From the NCBI GenBank assembly GCA_016280345.1, contig JAEEGN010000226.1, positions 1-49,646 of the forward strand: DNA of 49,646 nucleotides. Reading direction: 5' to 3'. Shown here one piece after another: positions 9,579-16,225 of this stretch. Both the position numbers and the translations under genes were made by a program. Origin of the DNA: Selenomonadaceae bacterium. GTDB taxonomy: Bacteria > Bacillota > Negativicutes > Selenomonadales > Selenomonadaceae. The notes beneath the pieces are model-generated. The model was not told where the DNA came from. It saw only the letters and a list, made by a program, of their open reading frames with translations, and made no database searches. The number at the start of each line of letters is the position of its first letter. Positions within the stretch are counted from its first letter, which is position 1.

Positions 9579-10352
9579 TCAGTATTCCACCGACATGAGG
9601 TACAGCCCGGCTGCCGGGGCAGTGGCACCGGCCTGGTGGCGGTCGCCGGCGGCGAGGATGACGGCGAAATCCGCTGGCGTTATCACGGCCCGACCGACGT
9701 TCACCAGCGTGCCCACGATATTCCGTACCATGTGGTAGAGAAAGCCGTCCGCCCGGAAAGTCAGCCGGATCTCGTCTTCTTCGCGTCGCACTTCAGCCAT
9801 GTCCATCGTCCGTACCGGGCTCATGGGGGCGCCGCCCGCCGCCCGGAACGACGAAAAATCATGCCGCCCCAGGAGCGTTTTCGCTGCCTCCGCCAGCGCC
9901 TCCGTATCCAAAGGCTGGTGGATATGCCAGGTGTAGTTCCGCCGAAAAGGGTCCGGCGTCTCCCGCTGGAGGATTCTATAGAGATACGTCTTCCGCCGGG
10001 CACTGTGCAGGGCGCTGAAGTCCCGCGTCGCCTCCGTCGCCTCTGTCACCGAGATATCCGGCGGCAGGAGACCGTTCGCGGCCCTTGCCACGCGGTCGAT
10101 GGGGATACTGCCGTCGGTGAAGAAATTCACTACCTGACCGTAGGCATGGACACCCGCGTCCGTGCGTCCCGCCGCCGCCAGCTCAATCGCATCGCCAAAG
10201 ATTTGCCCCAGTACCCGCTCCAGTACGTTTTGCACCGCCTTGATTGGCGGCGTCTGACGCTGGAAACCATGATAGCCCGAACCATCATAGGAAACCGTGA
10301 GGCGGATGTTCCGCTTTCGCGCCTTCATCTCCGCCTTGTGCTCCGGGCGCAT
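9579..10352 (-). CDS. truA: tRNA pseudouridine(38-40) synthase TruA
   Basis: This 257-residue protein carries the TruA signature AAGRTDAGVHA, whose Asp is the catalytic nucleophile, and the N-terminal VSYDGSGYHGFQRQ. TruA isomerises uridines 38-40 in the anticodon arm of tRNAs to pseudouridine. Length is normal for the family. ATG 10352 shares one base with the stop of ecfT (TGATG) and has GGAG upstream inside ecfT, so translation is coupled; an ATG at 10367 is possible but less likely. The order ecfA1-ecfA2-ecfT-truA is a conserved Firmicute arrangement, normally found downstream of ribosomal-protein genes, which are absent here. Confidence 0.96.
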   Translation of the reverse strand: MRPEHKAEMKARKRNIRLTVSYDGSGYHGFQRQTPPIKAVQNVLERVLGQIFGDAIELAAAGRTDAGVHAYGQVVNFFTDGSIPIDRVARAANGLLPPDISVTEATEATRDFSALHSARRKTYLYRILQRETPDPFRRNYTWHIHQPLDTEALAEAAKTLLGRHDFSSFRAAGGAPMSPVRTMDMAEVRREEDEIRLTFRADGFLYHMVRNIVGTLVNVGRAVITPADFAVILAAGDRHQAGATAPAAGLYLMSVEY

Positions 10353-11155
10353 CAGATTCCACTCCATTTCAAAGCGCCCAGCGTCGCCAGGAACAGGACG
10401 ACAAAAATTGTCGCAGCGTAATCCGGCCGGCCGATTTTCATTTCCTTCATGCGCGTACGTCCGTTGCCGCCACGATAACAGCGGGCTTCCATCGCCATCG
10501 CCAGTTCGTCGGCCCGGCGAAACGCGGAAATGAAAAGCGGAACCAAAATCGGCGTCAGGCTGTAAAGCCGCCGGAAGAAATTGCCCGAGGTAAAATCCGC
10601 CCCCCGCGCTTGCTGCGCCTTCATGATCTTGTCGGTTTCCTCAATCAGCGTCGGTACGAAGCGCAAGGCAATCGTCATCATCATCGCCAGCTCGTGCGCC
10701 GGCACCCCAAAGCACCGCAAGGGGCGGAGCAGCCGTTCCAAAGCGTCCGTGAGCATCAAAGGCGACGTGGTGAAGGTCAGGAGCGACGAGAGAAGGATGA
10801 GCAGCACAAGCCGCAGGCACAGAAATAATCCCTTCACCAATCCCTCCCAGGTCAGGTCAAAAATCCAAACCCGCGCGATCACTTCGCCCGGTGTTCCGCC
10901 AAGATGCATGAGGAACGTGAAAGCGAGGAGCCACCAGAGCGGCCGGACCGACTTGAAGAGCAGCGTCATCGGCACTGTCGAAGCTGCCGCGAGACAGAGC
11001 GTCAGTCCCGTCAGCGCAGCATAGGCGCCCGGCGTGTCAAAGGCAAAAATGGCTACGATGAGCGCGAAGAGCAGCACGATCTTCACCCGGGGATCGAGAC
11101 GGTGCAGGAAAGACGTCCCCGGAAAATACTGCCCGATGGTGATATCCGTCAGCAT
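10352..11155 (-). CDS. ecfT: Energy-coupling factor transporter transmembrane protein EcfT
   Basis: This 267-residue membrane protein has several hydrophobic segments, beginning with the typical N-terminus GQYFPGTSFLHRLDPRVK. It contains the two coupling-helix motifs of EcfT, QARGADF and MEARCYRGG, near residues 175-245. EcfT is the scaffold of group II ECF transporters: it binds the two ATPases EcfA1/EcfA2 and exchanges substrate-binding S components for vitamins or metal ions. The second motif reads EARCYRG where EARGYRG is usual, a single substitution. It overlaps ecfA2 by 7 bases and truA by 1, indicating one operon. No S component is encoded nearby, which fits a shared module. Confidence 0.95.
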   Translation of the reverse strand: MLTDITIGQYFPGTSFLHRLDPRVKIVLLFALIVAIFAFDTPGAYAALTGLTLCLAAASTVPMTLLFKSVRPLWWLLAFTFLMHLGGTPGEVIARVWIFDLTWEGLVKGLFLCLRLVLLILLSSLLTFTTSPLMLTDALERLLRPLRCFGVPAHELAMMMTIALRFVPTLIEETDKIMKAQQARGADFTSGNFFRRLYSLTPILVPLFISAFRRADELAMAMEARCYRGGNGRTRMKEMKIGRPDYAATIFVVLFLATLGALKWSGI

Positions 11156-12027
11156 GGCCGCCCGCCTCCCTTCCGTCTTGCCGTCAGCGCTTTTTGAATG
11201 TGCGCCGCCGCCTCCTCGGCCGAGAATGCCGCCGCGTCAACCGCCAGCCCTGCAGCCTGAAGTTTCATCAACAGTGACACGGACTCTGGAGGCGCCAATC
11301 CCGCCGCGGTGATTTCCTGCTTGGCGAAGAACGCCTCCCGCGGCGGCGCGTCGAGAAGCACGCGGCCGTCGTGCAGGAACACGACCCGGTCCGCGAGACA
11401 GGCGATATCCGCCATATCGTGGGACACGAAGACGATGGTCAGCTTCTTCTCGCGATGGAGCCGCCGAATGCGTCGGAGAATGGACGCTCTGAGACGCGGA
11501 TCAAGGCCCGCCGCCGGCTCATCCAGTATGAGATACTTCGGCTCCAATGCCAGGACACCGGCAATGGCCACCCGGCGCTTCTGTCCGCCGCTGAGCTGGA
11601 AAGGAGAGCGGTCCTTGTATGTTTCGTAGTCCAACTCGACAAATTCCATCGCTGCCCGGACGCGTCGTTCGATTTCCTCCGGAGGAAGCTCCTGGTTCCT
11701 GGGCCCGAAGGCGATATCCGCCGCCACCGTCTCCTCGAAAAGTTGATGCTCCGGGTACTGGAACACCATTCCCACCTTGCGACGGGCCGTCTTTGCCTCT
11801 TTGCCCTTCGCCGACAGATCGGCACCGTCCACCAAGACCGCCCCGGAGGATGGGTGTAAAAGCCCGGAGAGAAGCTGCACCAGCGTGGACTTGCCCGAGC
11901 CGGTATGGCCGGCCAGCGCCGTAAGGCTCCCCTCGCGGATTGTCAGCGATACGTCGGAAAGCGCCGTCCGCTCGAAAGGCGTTTTAGGCATATAGGTATA
12001 GGACACGTTCTTCAACTCGATGGGCAT
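11149..12027 (-). CDS. ecfA2: Energy-coupling factor transporter ATPase EcfA2
   Basis: An ABC ATPase of 292 residues with Walker A GHTGSGKST, signature LSGGQKRRV, Walker B YLILDEP and the switch His in VFVSHDM. The start MPIELKNVSYTYMPKTPFERTAL is typical of EcfA2, which forms a heterodimer with EcfA1. ATG 12027 is used, with GGTGAA upstream; the frame extends to 12099, but that would deeply overlap ecfA1. As placed it overlaps the end of ecfA1 by 16 bases and the start of ecfT by 7, consistent with translational coupling. The C-terminal ~35 residues after the ATPase core are Ala- and Lys-rich. Confidence 0.94.
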   Translation of the reverse strand: MPIELKNVSYTYMPKTPFERTALSDVSLTIREGSLTALAGHTGSGKSTLVQLLSGLLHPSSGAVLVDGADLSAKGKEAKTARRKVGMVFQYPEHQLFEETVAADIAFGPRNQELPPEEIERRVRAAMEFVELDYETYKDRSPFQLSGGQKRRVAIAGVLALEPKYLILDEPAAGLDPRLRASILRRIRRLHREKKLTIVFVSHDMADIACLADRVVFLHDGRVLLDAPPREAFFAKQEITAAGLAPPESVSLLMKLQAAGLAVDAAAFSAEEAAAHIQKALTARRKGGGRPC

Positions 12028-12872
12028 AGCGCTTTCACCAAATCTTCCTCCGTCATGATATCCTCTGGCAGGCGGACGCCCTTTTGCCGGAGACGGCAAG
12101 CCACGTCTGCCGCCAGCGGCACGTCCAGTCCCAGGCGTTTCAGAGTCTCCACCTGGGGGAACACGCTCCGCGGTGGTCCCATGAGCGCGACGCGACCGTT
12201 TTCCATGGCGATGACCCGATCCGCCGCCGCTGCTTCCTCCATGTAGTGGGTGATATAAACGACAGTGATGCCGCTCTCGTCGTGCAGCCGTTTCACCGTC
12301 GCCAGCACCTCCTGCCGGCCGGCGGGGTCAAGCATCGCCGTCGGCTCGTCCATCACCAGGCACCGGGTACGCATGGCCAGCGCCCCGGCAATCGCCACCC
12401 GCTGCTTCTGCCCGCCGGACAGGAGATGCGGTTCGAATTGACGGAACTCCGTCATGCGGACCGCCGCCAGCGCCTCCTCCACCCGCCGCCGTATCTCCGG
12501 CGGATCGACGCCCAGATTCTCCGGCCCGAAAGCCACGTCGTCCTCCACGACGGCGGCGATGATTTGGTTGTCGGGATTTTGGAACACCATGCCCACTGTC
12601 TGCCGGATATCCCAGAGACGGCTCCCGTCGCGGGTATCAATGCCATTCACCCGGACGACGCCCGCCGTCGGCAGGAGAATCGCGTTCAGATGCTTCGCCA
12701 GCGTCGATTTTCCTGAGCCGTTCGCGCCAATTACCGCGACGAATTCGCCCTCCTCCACGGTGAGGTCGATGCCGTCCAGCGCCTTTTCCTCATTGTCCTG
12801 CCCCGCGTGATAGATATGCGTGAGGCCCTCGATTTCGATGAAAGCCAAAAAACCATCCCCCGGAAGGCGCAT
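12012..12872 (-). CDS. ecfA1: Energy-coupling factor transporter ATPase EcfA1
   Basis: The ABC ATPase begins conserved similarity at FIEIEGLTHIYHAG and carries Walker A GANGSGKST, signature LSGGQKQRV and Walker B CLVMDEPTAMLDP, with His in YITHYM. It is the first gene of the ECF module and pairs with EcfA2. The exact start is uncertain: ATG 12872, ATG 12902 and a TTG near 12845 are all in frame. The TTG has a purine-rich GGGGGATGG upstream, while ATG 12902 follows directly on a GC hairpin. Family placement is firm; only the first 10-20 residues are in doubt. Confidence 0.93.
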   Translation of the reverse strand: MRLPGDGFLAFIEIEGLTHIYHAGQDNEEKALDGIDLTVEEGEFVAVIGANGSGKSTLAKHLNAILLPTAGVVRVNGIDTRDGSRLWDIRQTVGMVFQNPDNQIIAAVVEDDVAFGPENLGVDPPEIRRRVEEALAAVRMTEFRQFEPHLLSGGQKQRVAIAGALAMRTRCLVMDEPTAMLDPAGRQEVLATVKRLHDESGITVVYITHYMEEAAAADRVIAMENGRVALMGPPRSVFPQVETLKRLGLDVPLAADVACRLRQKGVRLPEDIMTEEDLVKALCPSS

Positions 12873-12910
12873 CACGGCTGGCAACAGCGTCTTCCCCAAC
12901 ATAAATAAGG

Positions 12911-12936
12911 GCGCCGCCCTCGCGGCGCTTGTTTTT
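12911..12936. promoter_or_regulatory. GC hairpin in the ecfA1 leader
   Basis: Arms GCGCCGC and GCGGCGC (12911-12917, 12922-12928) enclose a 4-base loop. Read on the plus strand it is followed by TTGTTTTT and looks like a terminator facing the flagellin region. Read on the minus strand it occupies the ecfA1 leader with a GAGG in its loop. Either role is possible. Confidence 0.5.
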
Positions 12937-12945
12937 CATATGTGT

Positions 12946-12974
12946 ATTATACCATCACATAACGTCATAAACAA
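12946..12974 (-). promoter_or_regulatory. Sigma-A promoter of the ecfA1-ecfA2-ecfT-truA operon
   Basis: On the minus strand TTGTTT (12969-12974), a 17-base spacer and a perfect TATAAT (12946-12951) precede ecfA1. Transcription should begin near 12939, leaving a leader of about 37 bases to ATG 12902. Confidence 0.6.
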
Positions 12975-13080
12975 GAATAGTATTGGCACGTTGGGAGAAA
13001 TACGAGAGCATTTCTTTTGTCCATTCAATGAAAAATCTAGTACCAATTACTCATTTTTGCTCAAAAATCATCATTTCGTT

Positions 13081-13106
13081 TAAGAAAATAGAAAATCCTG
13101 CGATAT
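13081..13106 (+). promoter_or_regulatory. Candidate sigma-28 (SigD/FliA) flagellin promoter
   Basis: TAAG at 13081 and TGCGATAT at 13099-13106, separated by 14 bases, resemble the sigma-28 elements TAAA and GCCGATAT/A used by flagellin genes. A TATAAT at 13104 lacks a matching sigma-A -35. The match is partial. Confidence 0.45.
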
Positions 13107-13115
13107 AATAGATGA

Positions 13116-13190
13116 GCAGGGGGATACCCTGCGCAGAATCAGTCATTATTTGTGCGGTTACGGACAACCGCATGTACATTCAAGGAAAGG
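13116..13190 (+). promoter_or_regulatory. Flagellin 5' leader with two GGA-loop hairpins and a GGA-containing ribosome binding site
   Basis: Hairpin 1 (13116-13132) has arms GCAGGG/CCCTGC and loop GGATA. Hairpin 2 (13153-13172) has arms TGCGGTT/AACCGCA and loop ACGGAC. The Shine-Dalgarno region reads CAAGGAAAGG (13181-13190). GGA in hairpin loops and over the ribosome binding site is the recognition pattern of CsrA, which represses flagellin (hag) translation in Bacillus. CsrA control here is inference. Confidence 0.5.
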
Positions 13191-13200
13191 GTGCATGAAC

Positions 13201-14550
13201 ATGGCAATGGTCATCAAGAACAATCAGTCCGCAACGAATACCCTGAACACGGTAAACAAGAACAACAAGGCGTTGGGGAAGAGCCTGAAGAAACTCTCCT
13301 CCGGCATGCGGATCAATGACGCTGGTGACGACGCCTCCGGGTATGCCATCTCGGAGCGGATGCGGACGCAGATCGGCTCCCTTGGCCAGGATGACAAGAA
13401 CGCCCAGAACGGCAACGCCATGCTTCAGGTCGCTTCGGGGGCGGTGGACAGCACCGTCGAGGTTCTGCGTACCCTGAAGGAGAAGCTCATCAACGCCGCC
13501 AACGACACGAACACCGACGCCGACCGTCAGACGCTCCAGCGCGAGTTCGACCAGATGGTGGATCAGATTGACGACAACGCTAATACTACCTATAACGGCA
13601 TGATGCTGATTGACGGCTCGAAGAATAAGATGGTCATTGATCCGGGAACGCATACTAGCTTGACGAACATGAGTCTTCATGAGGATACTGATGAAGATAC
13701 TAGGCTTGTTGATTTAAAAGATAAGACCGGCAATAGTTTAGGAATATTAAGCACAGACTCGGTCACGGTTTCGTATGTCAAGCAAGGGGAAACTCATGTT
13801 GTTACTACTCCTGTTACATATCTAAATAATCGTGGGAAGACAAGATTCCATACAATTACGAGTTTATTTGACGAAGTACAAAAACAAATTGGTGGCACAC
13901 CTGATTTAGGACTAAAAACGCCTGTTAGTGATATTATTGGGACTGACGCAACGGGAAATCCTGTTTATACGCCGGACAACAAGAAAGCGGTAACTTTTAT
14001 CGCTGATGAGCCAGGTACTGAGGGGCAGATTTCCGGTCTGACGATTTCCATCACCGATAAGCATGGCCAGTTCCGTCGCACGGCCAATACGGTTCTTGAT
14101 AATTTCGAGGAGACGGTCCGGGCCGAAAATCCCTCGCCGGACAATTCCATCGTCCTTCATACCGGCACCAAGGCGAATCAGGCCGTCAAGGTTCCCCTGA
14201 CCGATATGCGCTCGGTGGCACTGGGGCTGAAATCGACGAGTGGCAAGACGCTGAATATCTCCACCCAGAAGAACGCCAACGCCGCTATCAACGTGGTGGA
14301 AACAGCCCTGCAAAAAGCTCTCGACCAACAGACGCTGATCGGCGCTGTTGGTATGCGTCTCGGTTTTACGCGCGCCAACATCAACACCGCCGAGGAGAAT
14401 ACCCAGGCCAGCGAGAGCGTCATCCGTGACGCCGACATGGCGGCGGAAATGACGGAGTACACGAAGAACAATGTGCTCCAGCAGGCCAGCCAGTCTATGC
14501 TGGCCCAGGCCAACTCCAACTCCAGCCAGGTTCTGAGTCTCCTGCAGTAA
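13201..14550 (+). CDS. fliC: Flagellin
   Basis: This 449-residue flagellin has the conserved N-terminal D0/D1 region (MAMVIKNNQSATNTLNTVNK, then LSSGMRINDAGDDASGYAISERM) and the C-terminal D1/D0 region (IRDADMAAEMTEYTKNNVLQQ, ending SSQVLSLLQ). Flagellin is exported by the flagellar type III apparatus and polymerises into the filament. ATG 13201 suits the family N-terminus and the spacing from AAGGAAAGG; ATG 13195 is an alternative. The middle domain, about residues 145-260, is coded by AT-rich sequence with many TTA, ATA and AAA codons, unlike the GC-rich ends. It stands alone as a single-gene unit ending in a terminator. Glycosylation by the GT41-like protein upstream is possible but unproven. 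Confidence 0.96.
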   Translation: MAMVIKNNQSATNTLNTVNKNNKALGKSLKKLSSGMRINDAGDDASGYAISERMRTQIGSLGQDDKNAQNGNAMLQVASGAVDSTVEVLRTLKEKLINAANDTNTDADRQTLQREFDQMVDQIDDNANTTYNGMMLIDGSKNKMVIDPGTHTSLTNMSLHEDTDEDTRLVDLKDKTGNSLGILSTDSVTVSYVKQGETHVVTTPVTYLNNRGKTRFHTITSLFDEVQKQIGGTPDLGLKTPVSDIIGTDATGNPVYTPDNKKAVTFIADEPGTEGQISGLTISITDKHGQFRRTANTVLDNFEETVRAENPSPDNSIVLHTGTKANQAVKVPLTDMRSVALGLKSTSGKTLNISTQKNANAAINVVETALQKALDQQTLIGAVGMRLGFTRANINTAEENTQASESVIRDADMAAEMTEYTKNNVLQQASQSMLAQANSNSSQVLSLLQ

Positions 14551-14569
14551 ATCTTTCGCAAACCAATCA

Positions 14570-14606
14570 AACCCCTTCCTGGCCTTTCACCGGAAGGGGT
14601 TTTCGT
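14570..14606 (+). terminator. Flagellin terminator
   Basis: Arms AACCCCTTCC (14570-14579) and GGAAGGGGTT (14592-14601) with a 12-base loop, followed by TTCGTT. It begins 19 bases after the flagellin stop. Confidence 0.85.
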
Positions 14607-14663
14607 TATAATGCCATAAATCATATTTTCTCCGAAGGAGAAAAATCACTTTAGCCAGCATTT

Positions 14664-14755
14664 CAACAAGGCGTGCGGTCGGAGGGAGATTTAAACTCCC
14701 TCCGACCTCCGATATACACCCTCGCTTTTAGAGGCGGGGGACATCTCAGCCTTGT
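14664..14755. repeat. 92-bp three-branch inverted-repeat structure
   Basis: An outer stem AACAAGGC/GCCTTGTT (14664-14671, 14748-14755) encloses two hairpins. One is a perfect 11-bp stem GTCGGAGGGAG/CTCCCTCCGAC (14677-14687, 14695-14705). The other is a G-rich stem CCCTCGC/GCGGGGG with one G-U pair (about 14718-14740). The G/C-rich part resembles ends of IS200/IS605-type elements, but no transposase is present. Confidence 0.5.
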
Positions 14756-15011
14756 TATAAATTCGCCACGAATCATGACAGAAGATTTTTCACAGCGTAA
14801 TGGTCTTTGATATAAAAGTTCAAATAGTCAAACTATACATTTAATACGAGAGCCCAAAACATTGATATACCGGGATTTATCCGTTTTTTGTCCGGCTTAT
14901 TCCGGGTTTTTCTACTGAACAAAACGCTTGTCATACTGTCAAATAACAACCTGAATCCCTTGAATTTCGCCCATCGCAAATGTCTCATATTGCTCAAAGA
15001 AGAAAACTTAA

Positions 15012-15060
15012 TCCCCCCTCCGGGAGGGGCGTGATATGCCACTGGCATATCACAGGGGGA
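15012..15060. repeat. Branched interspersed repeat, copy 1
   Basis: An outer stem TCCCCC/GGGGGA (15012-15017, 15055-15060) encloses a small CCTC/GAGG hairpin and an 11-bp hairpin with arm GTGATATGCCA and its perfect complement around one central base (15031-15053). Copy 2 lies 78 bases downstream and has the same layout. Confidence 0.65.
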
Positions 15061-15138
15061 GCAAGCGGCACTTCGCATTGCGTAAAGCCGAAGATTTTCG
15101 CGAAAATGACGACTTACGCAGTTTTATCATGGCGTGCC

Positions 15139-15190
15139 CTTCCCTCTGCCCTTCGGGCCGCGACATGCCAATGGCATGTCGCAGGGGAAG
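15139..15190. repeat. Branched interspersed repeat, copy 2
   Basis: An outer stem CTTCCC/GGGAAG-type (15139-15145, 15084+100 to 15190) encloses GCCC/GGGC (15148-15158) and an 11-bp hairpin with arm GCGACATGCCA and its complement (15160-15182). Against copy 1 the long hairpin differs at two positions in each arm, and both changes keep base pairing. Confidence 0.65.
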
Positions 15191-15228
15191 AAAGTGGGAC
15201 GAACTTTACGGATTCCGGTATCAGACAT

Positions 15229-15262
15229 GACAAAAGCGCCCTGCAAACGGGGCGCTTTTGTC
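15229..15262. terminator. Terminator downstream of hicB
   Basis: Arms GACAAAAGCGCCC (15229-15241) and GGGCGCTTTTGTC (15250-15262) form a perfect 13-bp hairpin with T-rich ends on both strands. Its end overlaps the hicB stop codon. Confidence 0.85.
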
Positions 15263-15686
15263 ATGGGCGGAAGTGCTGGGCGGCGGAATCTTTGACGCCA
15301 AGATAGTTTTTGAGCGATTCCTGCAGCAGATGGGAATAATTCACCTTTTCTTTGCGGGCAAGGATATCTAGCCAGCGCGGAATCGTTACCGTCTTATTCG
15401 TGGATTTGTTGAGCATCTTTTCGCGGAAGGGAGGCATCCAGGCCTCGATCATGGCAATGGTTTCCCCGGGTCCGGGCTTTACCTCTGCCACGGGGGACGG
15501 CTCCGGAATCGTTTCCCCATCTTCTTCCATGCCATACAGGTGAAGCTGGAGGGCTTCTTTGGCATGACGAAAAGCCATTTCCATCGTATCAGCGCAGGGG
15601 AGACAGCCGGGTAAATCCGGGAAATGAATGGAAATACCGTCCTCTCCGACATGGAAAACCGCAGGAAAAAAATAATTGTCCTTCAT
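15261..15686 (-). CDS. hicB: HicB-family antitoxin
   Basis: This 141-residue protein has an N-terminal HicB fold (YFFPAVFHVGEDGISIHFPDLPGCLPCADTMEMAFRHA), a partial RNase-H-like domain that binds and neutralises HicA. A C-terminal region (NKTVTIPRWLDILARKEKVNYSHLLQESLKNYL) looks like a ribbon-helix-helix or similar DNA-binding domain for autoregulation. ATG 15686 has GGAGGG 8 bases upstream; an in-frame TTG at 15692 is less likely. The gene follows hicA by 34 bases and they form one operon. Together they are a type II toxin-antitoxin system. Confidence 0.9.
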   Translation of the reverse strand: MKDNYFFPAVFHVGEDGISIHFPDLPGCLPCADTMEMAFRHAKEALQLHLYGMEEDGETIPEPSPVAEVKPGPGETIAMIEAWMPPFREKMLNKSTNKTVTIPRWLDILARKEKVNYSHLLQESLKNYLGVKDSAAQHFRP

Positions 15687-15720
15687 TTGCAAGCCCTCCG
15701 TCTATGGGACAGGCAGAACG

Positions 15721-15918
15721 TCATGAAAAAACAATACCCGACTGTTCGGATATACGTTTCAAAGTGTCAATAGGAATATCTTTGACCGGGTGGGTAACGG
15801 TAACGCGCCCTTTCTTTGTTGGATGTTTGAACTGGTGATGATCGCCAATGCAATGTACTTCGTACCAGCCATCCGCTTTAAGCTGCTTTATGATTTCTCT
15901 CGACGAGTAGCTTTTCAT
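15721..15918 (-). CDS. hicA: HicA-family mRNA interferase toxin
   Basis: The 65-residue protein MKSYSSREIIKQLKADGW... has the HicA double-stranded-RNA-binding-like fold with the catalytic His in GDHHQFKHP and the conserved TVTHPVKDIP motif. HicA toxins cleave mRNA and are blocked by HicB. ATG 15918 is chosen because GGAGGAAG lies just upstream and because the frame ahead of it encodes an unrelated charged/hydrophobic stretch; a longer start at 16041 would cross the promoter. Length is normal for HicA. Confidence 0.9.
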   Translation of the reverse strand: MKSYSSREIIKQLKADGWYEVHCIGDHHQFKHPTKKGRVTVTHPVKDIPIDTLKRISEQSGIVFS

Positions 15919-15937
15919 GGCGCTTCCTCCTGTAGTC

Positions 15938-15966
15938 ATCATAGCAAATATAATTATAAGTGTCAA
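15938..15966 (-). promoter_or_regulatory. Sigma-A promoter of hicAB
   Basis: On the minus strand a perfect TTGACA (15961-15966), a 17-base AT-rich spacer and TATGAT (15938-15943) precede hicA by about 20 bases. Confidence 0.85.
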
Positions 15967-16128
15967 TGCGATTTGCCGACGTGTTATTCGGTATGAAATC
16001 TTGAGGCACGCCGCTCTCTTTTCCTCCTCCTCTTCACACATCTTGTGCCACGGCGGGTAGTGCGGGGCAAGATGTATGGAGGGGCTTATTTTTTCGCGTT
16101 TTTTAACCGTTTTTTAACATGAAAACGC

Positions 16129-16157
16129 TTGCCAAAGCAACCCCGCCCGGCTATAAT
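16129..16157 (+). promoter_or_regulatory. Sigma-A promoter of the tpsA-tpsB operon
   Basis: TTGCCA (16129-16134), a 17-base spacer and a perfect TATAAT (16152-16157) lie 68 bases before the exoprotein start. No operator palindrome is evident. Confidence 0.8.
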
Positions 16158-16225
16158 GAGACTAGGATAGTGTCATTGTGGGAAAGTCTGCCCATTTTCC
16201 CCATCTTTCATAGGAGTGAAAGGCC

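Larger units (their letters stand above)
14607..15228. repeat. Gene-free stretch rich in structured repeats
   Basis: No convincing gene lies in these ~620 bases. They contain a perfect 8-bp hairpin TTTTCTCC/GGAGAAAA (14626-14644), a branched structure (14664-14755), an AT-rich section (14800-14960), two copies of a branched repeat (15012-15060 and 15139-15190), and between them TGCGTAA/TTACGCA (15079-15085/15114-15120) enclosing the palindrome ATTTTCGCGAAAAT. The density of inverted repeats suggests accumulated small mobile or interspersed elements. Confidence 0.6.

Noticed and set aside
14833..15078. 81-codon minus-strand frame in the repeat region
   Set aside because: It runs through structured repeats, has no convincing ribosome site and no recognisable protein pattern.
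15919..16041. Longer HicA from an upstream start
   Set aside because: The added segment crosses a strong TTGACA/TATGAT promoter and the ribosome site is directly before ATG 15918.
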